A stretch of DNA of 64,000 nt. Source: Legionella shakespearei DSM 23087. GTDB taxonomy: Bacteria > Pseudomonadota > Gammaproteobacteria > Legionellales > Legionellaceae. Below, in pieces: positions 34,290 to 43,386 of this stretch. The notes under the pieces are model-generated. The model worked only from the letters and a program-made list of their open reading frames with translations, searched no databases and was not told the origin of the DNA. The stretch covers positions 62,001 through 126,000 of the forward strand of contig NZ_KB892382.1 in NCBI RefSeq assembly GCF_000373765.1. Direction: 5' to 3'. The position numbers and the translations under genes are program-made. Positions within the stretch are counted from its first letter, which is position 1. Each line of letters opens with the position of its first letter.

Positions 34290-35366
34290 ATGACTTTATT
34301 AATGGCCTATGAAGCTGCGGTTCAACGTGGTGAAATTAATGATGATCCCAGTCAAAAAGAACTGTTGGCGCAGATGCAGCGTCTTGCCGATGAATTGGCT
34401 GAGCCGACTTCATGGTTCAGCTGGGGTAAAAAAACGATTAAAGGTTTATACATTTATGGACCAGTAGGCGTTGGTAAAACCTATCTTGTGGATATGTTTT
34501 ATCATTATGTTTCCGAGCCTAAGAAAGCCCGCTTCCATTTTCATCATTTCATGCAGCAGATTGATTTTAAATTAAGGCAATTACAAGGGCAAAAAGATCC
34601 CTTACGCCTCATCGCCAAAGAAATTGCCAAATCAACACGTTTATTGTGTTTTGATGAATTTTTAGTCCACGATGTAGCGTATGCCATGATCCTTGCTGAA
34701 TTGTTTTTGGCATTACAGAGTCATGGGGTGATTTTGGTTATTTCGTCTAATACTAAACCTGATGATTTGTATTTGAATGGCGTCCAGCGCGACCGGTTTT
34801 TACCTGCCATTGCCTTTATTAAAAAAGATTGTGATGTTATTTATCTCAACATTAACAAAGATTACCGCATCGGACACACGCCTTTACTGGATGCTTATTT
34901 ATACCCTCTCAATGCTCATACGGCCGAGGTGATGGAACGCCAATTTAATTCATTGGTCACTGAGGTAGCCATTGATGGCGTTATTACAGTGCAAAACAGA
35001 GAGGTAGCCTATCTCAAATGCAGTGACCGAACTATATGGTTTGCTTTCGATGTGTTGTGCAATCCTCCCAGAAGCCAACTGGATTATCTGGAAATGGCCG
35101 AGCGCTTCGATACCATTTTTGTCAGTGGTCTTCCTTGTTTGACAGAAAAACATACCTTGCAAACCATCATGTTTATTCATTTCATCGATGTCATGTATGA
35201 CCGGGGAATCAAGATTGTTATTTCCGCAGCAGTCCCTATTGATGAGCTCTATGTTAAAGGTGAAATGAAAGACACGTTTAAACGCACCTTAAGCCGTCTG
35301 GCTGAAATGCAGTCTGTAGATTATCTGAGTCGCCATCCGCGCCGCGTTGTCCATGACATGGCATGA
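34290..35366 (+). CDS. zapE: AFG1-like ATPase ZapE
   Basis: 358 residues with Walker A G-P-V-G-V-G-K-T (near residues 57-64), an H-F-H-H-F-M segment, Walker B L-L-C-F-D-E-F, and the sensor I-S-S-N-T-K-P-D-D-L-Y. AFG1/ZapE ATPases are associated with the division ring in bacteria and protein quality control in mitochondria. I start at ATG 34290 (AGG at good spacing), though TTG 34284 is in frame and overlaps the hydrolase stop. Confidence 0.93.
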   Translation: MTLLMAYEAAVQRGEINDDPSQKELLAQMQRLADELAEPTSWFSWGKKTIKGLYIYGPVGVGKTYLVDMFYHYVSEPKKARFHFHHFMQQIDFKLRQLQGQKDPLRLIAKEIAKSTRLLCFDEFLVHDVAYAMILAELFLALQSHGVILVISSNTKPDDLYLNGVQRDRFLPAIAFIKKDCDVIYLNINKDYRIGHTPLLDAYLYPLNAHTAEVMERQFNSLVTEVAIDGVITVQNREVAYLKCSDRTIWFAFDVLCNPPRSQLDYLEMAERFDTIFVSGLPCLTEKHTLQTIMFIHFIDVMYDRGIKIVISAAVPIDELYVKGEMKDTFKRTLSRLAEMQSVDYLSRHPRRVVHDMA

Positions 35367-35385
35367 TGTGATAATTTTTTTATCA

Positions 35386-35404
35386 ATTGAGAATGATTCT
35401 CGAT
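35386..35404 (+). promoter_or_regulatory. Fur box upstream of feoA
   Basis: The core GAGAATGATTCTC (35389-35401) is a perfect palindrome of the form seen in Fur boxes, within AATTGAGAATGATTCTCGAT. It lies 48 bp before the feoA start at 35453. Fe-Fur would repress ferrous iron uptake when iron is plentiful. Confidence 0.8.
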
Positions 35405-35452
35405 ATCATTTGTGGTAAAATATCCTGATTGAATCATTTTTTACTGTACAAC

Positions 35453-35680
35453 ATGCACATTACTGAACTAAAACAAGGTGACAAAGTCCGTCTGGTGGAT
35501 TTCGGTGCGACTGAACTGCAATACAGACGCAGGCTTTTATCCTTAGGCGTAACCCGTGGTGTTGAGTTTTCAGTAGTGCGTATGGCACCTTTGGGTTGTC
35601 CTGTGCAAATTGAAGTAAGAGGCACTTCACTGACTTTACGTAAAGAAGAAGCGAGTCACCTGGTTTTGGAGCGTTTATGA
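35453..35680 (+). CDS. feoA: Ferrous iron transport protein FeoA
   Basis: 75 residues from the ATG at 35453: M-H-I-T-E-L-K-Q-G-D-K-V-R-L-V-D-F, then R-R-L-L-S-L-G-V-T-R-G and L-T-L-R-K-E-E-A, the SH3-like FeoA fold. The open frame runs 8 codons further upstream, but those are not FeoA-like. It stimulates or regulates FeoB. Overlaps feoB by 4 bp. Confidence 0.95.
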   Translation: MHITELKQGDKVRLVDFGATELQYRRRLLSLGVTRGVEFSVVRMAPLGCPVQIEVRGTSLTLRKEEASHLVLERL

Positions 35681-37920
35681 CTCATGTTTTATTAGTAGGT
35701 AATCCTAATTGCGGTAAAACCACATTATTTAATGCCCTGACTGGTGATAATCAACGCGTAGGAAATTGGCCGGGTGTGACTGTTGAAAAGAAAACAGGAA
35801 CAATGGCTGTTGCTCATCAACAGATTGAAGTCACTGATTTACCAGGAATTTATTCTCTGGTGGCCAATGCAGAAGGCGTAAGCCAGGATGAGCAAATTGC
35901 CGCACGCTCCATAGTAACCCTTGATTCTGATTGCATTATTAACGTGATAGATGCCAGCCATCTGGAACGGCATTTGTATTTAACCAGCCAGCTTTTGGAA
36001 TTAGGCAAGCCTGTTATTGTGGCGCTCAATATGATGGATATTGCCCAACAGCGTGGCATAAGCATTGATATTAATGCTTTGGAACAACAATTAGGTTGCC
36101 CTGTTATTTCCATTCAGGCACATAAAAATATTGGTGTTGCTGCGTTGCAACAGGCTTTGACCAATTTGCCCGAACAGATAGCTCCCTGGATGTTACCTTT
36201 GTCTGAACCAGTGCACAATGCTCTGGAGCAGCTGGAGCAGAAATTAATCGCTAAAGGCTACAGCCCGGCTCTTGCCTGTTATTATTCCCGCCGCCTTGCT
36301 GAAGGGGATACTTTATTAACGGACGAATCGTTTCAAGTCGATTTGGATAATAATGATTTAGGCATTGATGTTTTATTAGCCGATGCCCGTTATCAGAAAA
36401 TCCATGATGTAGTCAGTAGAGTGCAGCAAAAGCGCAGTGATGCCAGTGAACATTTTACCGCAAAACTGGATCGTATCGTCTTGCACCGTTTTTTTGCGTT
36501 GCCCATCTTTTTCGCCATGATGTATTTGATGTTCTTATTCGCTATTAATATTGGTGGAGCATTTCAGGACTTTTTTGATATAGGTACCGATACAGTCTTT
36601 GTTCAGGGTAGCGCCTGGTTACTACAGCAATTACACGCACCTCTCTGGCTGATTGCCCTTATTGCGAATGGAGTGGGCAAAGGGATTAACACGACCTTAA
36701 CCTTTATTCCGGTTATTGCTTCCATGTTTTTCTTTTTATCGCTGCTGGAGACTTCCGGTTACATGGCTCGTGCTGCTTTTGTAGTCGATAAAGCCATGCG
36801 CGCTATGGGGTTGCCAGGTAAATCCTTTGTACCCATGATTGTGGGCTTTGGTTGTAATGTGCCTGCGATTATGGCTGCTCGTACCCTGGATTCGGAACGT
36901 GATCGCTTGCTGACGGTCATGATGAGCCCTTTTATGTCCTGCAGCGCTCGTTTGGCTATTTATGCTGTATTTGTAGCGGCTTTTTTTCCTACAGGTGGCC
37001 AGAACGTTGTCTTTTCTTTATATCTGGTGGGAATTTTGATGGCGGTTTTGACCGGGCTTATCCTGCGTAAAACCAGCCTGAAGGGGCATGCCTCTCCTCT
37101 AATTCTTGAGTTGCCGGCCTACCATAAACCTTCTTTGAAGCGTTTAATCAGAGAAACATCAATGCGCTTACGTTTCTTTGTTTTTCGGGCAGGAAAGCTA
37201 ATTATTCCTGTTTGTATTATTTTAGGCGGTTTGAACGCTATTACTTTAGATGGCGGAATTAATTCAGGCGAAGCCAGCACTCAATCCCTGCTTTCTTTGA
37301 TGGGACAGTGGATTACCCCTTTCTTCAGTCCTATGGGAATTCATCAGGATAACTGGCCTGCAACGGTTGGTTTATTAACCGGAATGTTGGCTAAAGAAGT
37401 AGTGGTAGGTACTTTAAACTCCCTTTATGCCCAAGTTGGGCATCTGGGAGAAGCTGCGGCAGCGCATTTTGATTTCTGGGGTGGTATGCAATCGGCTTTG
37501 TGGTCTATTCCTCATAACCTTTCCCAATTGGGCTCAGCTTTATGGAATCCAGTGTTAGCCAGTGCTGCGGAGAGTGATGTATCGCAATCTGTTTATGGCA
37601 TGATGGCGCAACGTTTTGATGGTCAGGTTGGGGCCTATGCCTATTTGCTCTTTGTTTTGCTCTATATCCCTTGTGTTTCCACCATGGCAGTTATTCGTCA
37701 GGAAGCGAATAAGCAATTCATGTGGACTTCTGTTATCTGGTCCTTTGTCGTGGCTTATGCTGCTGCTGTTGTTTTTTATCAGGCTGCACAATTGTTCGTT
37801 CATCCGCAACAGAGCATTTTGTGGATAGCGGCCATGGTGATGAGCGTAATCCTGGTGGTCACTGTATTTCGTTATAGTGGGCAGAATATGGGGAGGCACG
37901 ATGCTGCTGCAAATTCGTAA
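35677..37920 (+). CDS. feoB: Ferrous iron transporter FeoB
   Basis: 747 residues. The N-terminal G domain has G-N-P-N-C-G-K-T-T (G1, residues 8-16), G-N-W-P-G-V-T-V-E-K-K and D-L-P-G-I-Y-S-L (G3), and N-M-M-D (G4). A helical spacer precedes two Gate motifs with conserved Cys (G-F-G-C-N-V-P-A, F-M-S-C-S-A-R-L) and about eight membrane helices. FeoB is the inner-membrane Fe2+ permease, important for Legionella growth in low iron. The operon is feoA-feoB-feoC. Confidence 0.98.
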   Translation: MTHVLLVGNPNCGKTTLFNALTGDNQRVGNWPGVTVEKKTGTMAVAHQQIEVTDLPGIYSLVANAEGVSQDEQIAARSIVTLDSDCIINVIDASHLERHLYLTSQLLELGKPVIVALNMMDIAQQRGISIDINALEQQLGCPVISIQAHKNIGVAALQQALTNLPEQIAPWMLPLSEPVHNALEQLEQKLIAKGYSPALACYYSRRLAEGDTLLTDESFQVDLDNNDLGIDVLLADARYQKIHDVVSRVQQKRSDASEHFTAKLDRIVLHRFFALPIFFAMMYLMFLFAINIGGAFQDFFDIGTDTVFVQGSAWLLQQLHAPLWLIALIANGVGKGINTTLTFIPVIASMFFFLSLLETSGYMARAAFVVDKAMRAMGLPGKSFVPMIVGFGCNVPAIMAARTLDSERDRLLTVMMSPFMSCSARLAIYAVFVAAFFPTGGQNVVFSLYLVGILMAVLTGLILRKTSLKGHASPLILELPAYHKPSLKRLIRETSMRLRFFVFRAGKLIIPVCIILGGLNAITLDGGINSGEASTQSLLSLMGQWITPFFSPMGIHQDNWPATVGLLTGMLAKEVVVGTLNSLYAQVGHLGEAAAAHFDFWGGMQSALWSIPHNLSQLGSALWNPVLASAAESDVSQSVYGMMAQRFDGQVGAYAYLLFVLLYIPCVSTMAVIRQEANKQFMWTSVIWSFVVAYAAAVVFYQAAQLFVHPQQSILWIAAMVMSVILVVTVFRYSGQNMGRHDAAANS

Positions 37921-38116
37921 TTACATTTGCCGGGAAGGTGTGGTCAGTACCCAACAGCTGACGCGCGAATTTCGTCTCGAGCTTTCCGCTTTGCAACCCA
38001 TGCTGGATATTTGGGTGAGCAAAGGAGCCATAAGAAAGTGTCAGGAAAAAACAAGCTGTCAGAGCGCCTGTTTCAAATGCCGTACTCCACCGGAATATTA
38101 CCAATATATAAATTGA
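37901..38116 (+). CDS. feoC: FeoC-like small winged-helix protein
   Basis: 71 residues starting at ATG 37901, with GGGAGG at 37891-37896. It has a winged-helix pattern (N-Y-I-C-R-E-G-V-V-S-T-Q-Q-L-T-R-E-F) and four Cys near the end (C-Q-E-K-T-S-C-Q-S-A-C-F-K-C), as in FeoC proteins that bind an Fe-S cluster. It overlaps the feoB end by 20 bp. FeoC protects FeoB from proteolysis or senses redox/iron in enterobacteria. Confidence 0.85.
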   Translation: MLLQIRNYICREGVVSTQQLTREFRLELSALQPMLDIWVSKGAIRKCQEKTSCQSACFKCRTPPEYYQYIN

Positions 38117-38225
38117 TTTGTAGCCTTGATTACAGCTTTTTTACCTAATATTAAAGCATCTTTCGTGCTCATCCTGCTATTTTGCGCTAATATAACCATA
38201 TCACTGTGAAAACTTGGGTAAATAA

Positions 38226-38855
38226 ATGGCTGACTCTGAAGAGATGGGGAAACCGGGTTTTGTGGAATCTAACATTGCTGATCGCAAGTTGGCGATGGAG
38301 TTGGATTTAAACGATCCTATTACTCTGGTTGAACGAGTGTACCAAATCTGGTGGCATTGGGCGGATTTTCATATCTATATCATATCACCACACATAGACA
38401 CTATTTCTCCTCCTATTATTATTCCGCCAGAGCCTATACCTGGCAGTAATGACCTGGAATTTGTTTATCCTATTCATGATTTTGGCTCCAGATTATCGTG
38501 CTCTAAAAGTGAAGACATGTATAGTGCTGGAATGTCCATGTGCAAATTATTCTTTACTATTGAAAAAATGATCCATATTCTCGTTGAGCGCATGAAATCA
38601 GGGGGAGTAAGTGGGGAAGATGAAGTTCAGGTCGCTTTCGGTGGACATGAAATTGCGCAAAGAAAAGCTTTTGAATCGGTCATCAATTTGAGTTACAACG
38701 TGGTGGTAACTAACTTTGATCCTGGTGCATGGGGCGAACGCTATCTGCAAAACGTGAAACGAATTGCAGACAAAGGATATGGCTATCCTTCAGAAACGCC
38801 TAGAGAAACCTACAAACAAATACATAACCCTTCTTCTGCGGGAATTAAACGCTAG
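38226..38855 (+). CDS. Hypothetical protein, unknown function
   Basis: 209 residues, no signal peptide or convincing membrane helix. It has an aromatic, Pro-rich centre (Y-Q-I-W-W-H-W-A-D-F-H-I-Y, then I-S-P-P-I-I-I-P-P-E-P) and a helical second half (M-C-K-L-F-F-T-I-E-K-M-I-H-I-L-V-E-R-M). I do not recognise it. It follows the feo operon by 109 bp and has no strong ribosome site; regulation with iron uptake is not shown. Confidence 0.65.
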   Translation: MADSEEMGKPGFVESNIADRKLAMELDLNDPITLVERVYQIWWHWADFHIYIISPHIDTISPPIIIPPEPIPGSNDLEFVYPIHDFGSRLSCSKSEDMYSAGMSMCKLFFTIEKMIHILVERMKSGGVSGEDEVQVAFGGHEIAQRKAFESVINLSYNVVVTNFDPGAWGERYLQNVKRIADKGYGYPSETPRETYKQIHNPSSAGIKR

Positions 38856-38900
38856 GATTGAAGGGTTCATTTCCCGGCCCCTTGACCGCTCTCCCATATC

Positions 38901-38940
38901 ACGTCGTCCTGAGCGCGTCTTTTTGCGCGAAGGACGACGT
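38901..38940. repeat. Shortened family A repeat
   Basis: ACGTCGTCCT ... AGGACGACGT: the right arm has collapsed so that only the outer 10 bp pair around GAGCGCGTCTTTTTGCGCGA. It lies between convergent genes. Confidence 0.85.
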
Positions 38941-39057
38941 GGCTTGGAAGGGGGGGGACTTGTACTGATCATCCTGTTTATTTGCATCCTTTTTACAGGG
39001 GTAAAAGAGGAGGAGCATTCAGCGCTGCGCTTCATCCAGTCTACTTTTGATATATAA

Positions 39058-39684
39058 CTATTTTTTTTCTAATAAAATCACATCTGAACCGCGGATGTGG
39101 GTTATCTTTTTCACGCTTACAGCAGCGTTTTGTACTGTTTTTTGCACATCAGCAAATAAGTCAAAACCATGATGTTCTGATGGTCGTAATAAAAAATAAG
39201 CACGGCCTTTGGGAGCAAGGGAATTTTCCAGTGCCTTGATGTAATTGTGAAAAGAACTGTCCAGATAAAAGCGACAGCGATTTTTAAAAGTGGACGGTGA
39301 AAGCATCCCATGACCTTCCATGAAGTAGGGTGGGTTACTGACAATCAAATCAAACCTATCTGACCAGCTTGGGCTATGTAATGCATCATAATTTAAAAGA
39401 TGCCAGAAAAACTGTAATTCAGGACGATTAACATGAGCCACATTCTGATAAAAATATTCAGTATAAACATCCTGAATCTCGATAAACTCAAAGTGCCGAA
39501 TTGCACGCAGATGCCAGGACAATTCAATACCAATAACGCCACAACCAGCGCAGAGATCCAATACTTTTAATGAATCAAGATCAGTACGGGATTCCAATTG
39601 CCCTGCAACAAAGCGAGCCAGGTGAATTGAATCAAGACTAAAACGATATTCGTCCGGTTGTTTGTAATGATAGGTAAAATACAT
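39058..39684 (-). CDS. SAM-dependent N6-adenine-type methyltransferase (TrmN6/YfiC-like)
   Basis: 208 residues with V-L-D-L-C-A-G-C-G-V-I-G-I-E-L (SAM site) and the catalytic N-P-P-Y in I-V-S-N-P-P-Y-F. The N-terminal Y-R-F-S-L-D-S-I-H-L-A matches YfiC/TrmN6-type tRNA methyltransferases, which modify adenosine 37 of tRNA-Val, but RlmA-type or protein MTases cannot be excluded. It stands alone among repeats. Confidence 0.8.
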   Translation of the reverse strand: MYFTYHYKQPDEYRFSLDSIHLARFVAGQLESRTDLDSLKVLDLCAGCGVIGIELSWHLRAIRHFEFIEIQDVYTEYFYQNVAHVNRPELQFFWHLLNYDALHSPSWSDRFDLIVSNPPYFMEGHGMLSPSTFKNRCRFYLDSSFHNYIKALENSLAPKGRAYFLLRPSEHHGFDLFADVQKTVQNAAVSVKKITHIRGSDVILLEKK

Positions 39685-39924
39685 CTTAAAATTAATTCCT
39701 GATTAAGTAATCTTCTTTTTTATTGTTCAACAAAATAAATCCGATGAGTAGTTATTTTAATTGGTAGCGTTATAGCATGTTTTGAGTATTGCGCAAGATG
39801 TGTTCAGTATCTTTTCCATCAGGCAGGGTATACAATTTGTAACATGGTCTGCTTGCAGCTGTCTTTTGATCACCTCTCTATGCCTTACACCAATGATAAA
39901 TAAGGCTCTGTGCCGCAACAAAAA

Positions 39925-40017
39925 TTCCGCTTCCTGACGGTCGCGGCTCGGTTTCCGGTGCACGATGAAGTCAATACGAACGCACGAAAACCGAGCCGCG
40001 ACCGTCAGGAAGCGGAA
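39925..40017. repeat. Family C inverted repeat
   Basis: TTCCGCTTCCTGACGGTCGC ... CGACCGTCAGGAAGCGGAA, with the same loop and flanks (CAACAAAAA before, CAGTTATACTGGCAGGGA after) as the copy at 25232-25324. Confidence 0.92.
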
Positions 40018-40174
40018 CAGTTATACTGGCAGGGACTGTGTTTACGGTATGATCCCACTTGATTGTTGGCTTAATTTGTTTGTAACATGAGCAAAATAAA
40101 CCGTGCCTGTTGTATCTTAAACCATTAAATGGCCAATCAAAAACAAATCGCAAAGATGGTTTTATCGAATCGTT

Positions 40175-40274
40175 ACTTCGATGCCGTTCGGGCTGAGGAA
40201 GCGCGATAGCGCTGTCTCGAAGCCTTGGCATGGTACTAAGGCTTCGAGACGACTCAGCCCGAACGGATCGAGGT
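40175..40274. repeat. Compound palindrome
   Basis: Outer arms ACTTCGATGCCGTTCGGGCT / GCCCGAACGGATCGAGGT enclose an inner palindrome GTCTCGAAGCCTT ... AAGGCTTCGAGAC (40214-40250). A fragment of the inner arm (AAGGCTTCGAGACAGCGCTA) recurs just after murB at about 50799. Confidence 0.85.
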
Positions 40275-40502
40275 AAATCAAGCTTCTTATCCATAACTCA
40301 CATTATATTAAGATATAGCTCCAACTTCTTATTATTAATATTTCTCTGGATTTTTTATATTATTAAAATGACATTTCATAATTTAGATTTACATGATGAT
40401 TATTGCAATGTGAATGCTTATAATAATATTTTTTAAGATAAAATTTATGACACCTGAATCTTCGCTTATGCTAAATTCAGGCCTTTATCTTTTATATCAG
40501 AT

Positions 40503-40880
40503 TTATGACAATGAGTTTGTAGTAGTATTTGCTGTGGTTTCACTTGGTTTGGGAGCTTTGGAAAAAAATCTAAAATTAGCCAATATTTTTTCTTTCTCAT
40601 CGGAAGAAATATTATTTTGATCCAGTACATCACTAAGCCCTTCTTCGCTTGCATTCATTGATGCTAACATCTTGGTACTTAAAGGAAATTCTACAGTTGG
40701 AGAAGATAAATTAATCTTATGCTGAGCAATATAACCAACTACTTCTTCTTGTGTTCGAAAAGTACTTAATAGCAATATTAAAAACTCATTCATTGCCATT
40801 TTCATTAAAAAGGACATTGGTTTAACATCGCTCTCTTCTGTTTGCGGTAATATTGTGTTGTCTATTTTAATTCCAGTCAT
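40503..40880 (-). CDS. Hypothetical protein, unknown function
   Basis: 125 residues: a helical middle (M-A-M-N-E-F-L-I-L-L-L-S-T-F) and a Ser/Thr/Asn-rich end (S-E-T-T-A-N-T-T-T-N-S-L-S). No signal peptide or known motif; the ribosome site is weak. AT-rich, surrounded by non-coding sequence. It might be a small effector, but nothing proves that it is expressed. Confidence 0.5.
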   Translation of the reverse strand: MTGIKIDNTILPQTEESDVKPMSFLMKMAMNEFLILLLSTFRTQEEVVGYIAQHKINLSSPTVEFPLSTKMLASMNASEEGLSDVLDQNNISSDEKEKILANFRFFSKAPKPSETTANTTTNSLS

Positions 40881-41208
40881 TTTGTTTTATAACCCACTTG
40901 TTTATAATTTGGATTGCAATATAACAGATTAATTATTTGAATGTAAATAGGTTCTAATTTTTATAAATCCGTAATTTAATCGGACATATTTTATAGATGA
41001 AAATTACTTTATAGAAAAATTACCTTATTAATCCATTGCTGGGGTTTTATTCTGAGATAAAATTTTAAGTAGAAAATTACCTCCAAAATAAATACCCGCT
41101 TGAAAATCAGGTTTATTTTGCCTCATAAACAGCAGAATCGTGAATTTTTAATTGAATATCGCGTTTATGTGTTTTTGATTCAAATTTCAAAGCCTGCATT
41201 TGCCACTT
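40881..41208. other. AT-rich gap (328 bp)
   Basis: Very AT-rich sequence between two minus-strand genes. I see no frame, repeat of families A-D or terminator of note; it must hold the promoter of the 40503-40880 gene if that is expressed. Confidence 0.5.
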
Positions 41209-42738
41209 CTATTGAGGTGTTAAAGAATCTGATTCTTCTGCGACAGGAGCAGAACTTGCTGTGGCTTCATTTTTATTAAATAGTACCTGAACATTTTTTC
41301 TTTGTCGTGGCGTAGAAGTTATTTTCTGATGACTCACTTTCTTTGCGTCACTATCAGCGCCCGAGTAAAAACGGACTATTCTCTTTCGAGAATAAAGATC
41401 GTGCATTGAGAAGGACAGTTTCTCTGCATCAGTTTCCTGTTCCTTAGGCGTGATCTTGCCCGGTTTTTCGTCAGGATCAGGTTGACTCTGATGGCTGGAA
41501 CTCGATTCGGCAGGGCGCTCCAGTTCTACATTTTGAATAAAGGGTTCAAACGATTGTTCTGACTTCACCTGTAACTCAGTGCTGGTACATAATTCTAAAA
41601 GAGCAGGGCAAAGTACGCCGCTTGTTTTTATTTTTTCCAGACTACGTGGCGTTTGTAAACCTACGACAATATCCAAAGCAAAGGATAATTCCAGTCGCAG
41701 CATTTTAGATGTTTGTTGAGGCCAGTTGTCTGGCAGATTCTGCTCAATCTTTTTTAGTATGGGTGATACACAGCCAAAATAAAAAAAGGTTTTAAGGAAA
41801 ATATCCTGTGTTGTATGTAATGCCCGGATTACCTCTTCTCTATTTTCCAGGACTTGTGCAGCACTCTTTAAGCAGAGTTCAAAATTACCAACTAACTTTA
41901 AGATATCGTCAACCAAGGCTATAAATGCCTCTCTGGTAAGCGCGTCATTCTTTACTAAAAGCGCTCCACTCTTGGTACTGGAGGCAGGAAGTGCTTTAAT
42001 AAAATCAGAAACAATGGTTGTGAACGAGGGATGTTTTTCAGTTAATAATTCTCCTATTAAAATCAGGAGCGTTGAATGACGGCAAAAGCCATCAGTTTTT
42101 TCAGCATTAAAAAATGCTTTAACTATAAGGGGATTAAATGTCTCTTGTTCAAAATAAGGAAGAAACTGTAAAGCCAGTTGTTTAGTGTTAATTCCATTTA
42201 AGATTTTTATCAATTTATATAAACTATTAATCTGAACTCCGTAAAGATTGAAGTTCTGAGGAGAGTCATTCATTGCTAACAGTTTGGCAATCTCTGCAAA
42301 ATTAACCACAAAGAACTCCATATTTTTTTTGAAAATGTCCTGAGCCTCTGTAATGTATTTTTTACTAACTTTAAGTTTATCCTTTATAAAATTATTTACT
42401 TCGTTTTGAGTGTGTTGTGTAAGCGCTTTCTGAATCTCTTTTGCATCTTTCTTTAAGATTTTCTTTATTTCCTTATCGTCTGAGTCAAACAAATGCCTCA
42501 GATGTTTTGCGTAATCATCATTTCCAAAAACTACTGCAAGTCCAGTAAATACAATATCCTTTTGGTCTTCTATAATCTTTTTCAATATTGTTTCATCATG
42601 GGGCAGCTTTGACACCTTGTCTTTCAATGTAATTAAATCATCAACGCCCTTTTCAAATCCGAACTTTTGGGCTAAATAAAGTCCCTCATTGATAATCGTT
42701 AACAAAACATGTTTTTGCAGAAGTGGTGTAAGGCTCAT
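41209..42738 (-). CDS. Large hypothetical protein, candidate Dot/Icm effector
   Basis: 509 residues, no signal peptide or membrane helix. Residues 1-400 are helix-rich, with a Lys/Asp-rich stretch (D-S-D-D-K-E-I-K-K-I-L-K-K-D-A-K-E) near residue 90. A disordered acidic segment (S-S-S-S-H-Q-S-Q-P-D-P-D-E-K-P-G) and a tail (S-S-A-P-V-A-E-E-S-D-S-L-T-P-Q) follow. The tail with Glu pair, small residues and little charge otherwise suits a Dot/Icm signal; export is inferred. No enzyme motif seen. It is flanked by AT-rich gaps. Confidence 0.65.
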   Translation of the reverse strand: MSLTPLLQKHVLLTIINEGLYLAQKFGFEKGVDDLITLKDKVSKLPHDETILKKIIEDQKDIVFTGLAVVFGNDDYAKHLRHLFDSDDKEIKKILKKDAKEIQKALTQHTQNEVNNFIKDKLKVSKKYITEAQDIFKKNMEFFVVNFAEIAKLLAMNDSPQNFNLYGVQINSLYKLIKILNGINTKQLALQFLPYFEQETFNPLIVKAFFNAEKTDGFCRHSTLLILIGELLTEKHPSFTTIVSDFIKALPASSTKSGALLVKNDALTREAFIALVDDILKLVGNFELCLKSAAQVLENREEVIRALHTTQDIFLKTFFYFGCVSPILKKIEQNLPDNWPQQTSKMLRLELSFALDIVVGLQTPRSLEKIKTSGVLCPALLELCTSTELQVKSEQSFEPFIQNVELERPAESSSSHQSQPDPDEKPGKITPKEQETDAEKLSFSMHDLYSRKRIVRFYSGADSDAKKVSHQKITSTPRQRKNVQVLFNKNEATASSAPVAEESDSLTPQ

Positions 42739-43098
42739 AGGTACAACTCGAATTTAGAATTTTCTATTACAGAAAAATGGTTAAGGCAACGTTTAAAGTT
42801 CAATTTAAAATCATACTAATGAATGTCTTGAAAGTTAGTAGTATTCCACATAGCTTTATCAATTGACATAGAAAAACACATAGTGACAAGAGTGTAATAA
42901 TAACATTTTTTGATTAAGAAAAAATTATGTCGTGAAGTTTATCTTTGCTGACTGTTTGGAATTCAATCAAATTTTGGGACTTTGGCTAAATCATCTTCCC
43001 ATTTCGCTCGACTATTATAAAAATATGTGCAGTGGTGCTATCTCAGTATTACTTGTTTTGAGATAATTCAACCCTGATTGTAGAACTTAGAGGAAGAA
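42739..43098. other. AT-rich gap (360 bp) between divergent genes
   Basis: Shared upstream region of the 41209-42738 gene and the YggU-type gene. No open frame, repeat family or operator was identified. Confidence 0.5.
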
Positions 43099-43386
43099 AT
43101 GTGGTACATCAGAAAAAGTGATGAGCTAACGGTATTCATTTATGTTCAGCCAGGTGCGAAATCGACAGAAATTGTTGGCATCCATGATGGCGCTCTAAAA
43201 ATTAGATTAAATGCTCCACCTATTGATGGACGAGCGAATGATGCATTACAGAAATTTTTAGCGAAACAATTTCATGTCCCAGCCAGTAAGGTTCAACTGA
43301 TGCATGGAGAGAAAAGCAGAAAGAAGAAATTTGTGATTTTTGGTACTGAAGTTGATCCGGACAGTTTATACCAAACTCCCCAATAA
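43099..43386 (+). CDS. YggU/DUF167-family protein
   Basis: 95 residues matching the DUF167 (YggU) family: V-Q-P-G-A-K-S-T-E-I-V-G, L-K-I-R-L-N-A-P-P-I-D-G-R-A-N-D-A-L and L-M-H-G-E-K-S-R-K-K. A small cytosolic alpha/beta fold of unknown role, often next to yggT/proC, but here alone. GAGGAAG precedes the ATG. Confidence 0.93.
   Translation: MWYIRKSDELTVFIYVQPGAKSTEIVGIHDGALKIRLNAPPIDGRANDALQKFLAKQFHVPASKVQLMHGEKSRKKKFVIFGTEVDPDSLYQTPQ

Larger units (their letters stand above)
39685..40502. other. Gene-free stretch (818 bp) with two long palindromes
   Basis: Between the divergent promoter of the methyltransferase gene and the stop of the gene at 40503. It contains a family C repeat (39925-40017) and a compound palindrome (40175-40274). 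No conserved frame was found; the rest is very AT-rich. Confidence 0.7.

Noticed and set aside
38764-39057. 97-codon plus-strand frame across the shortened family A repeat
   Set aside because: It overlaps the end of the 38226 gene in another frame and then reads repeat sequence; no ribosome site.
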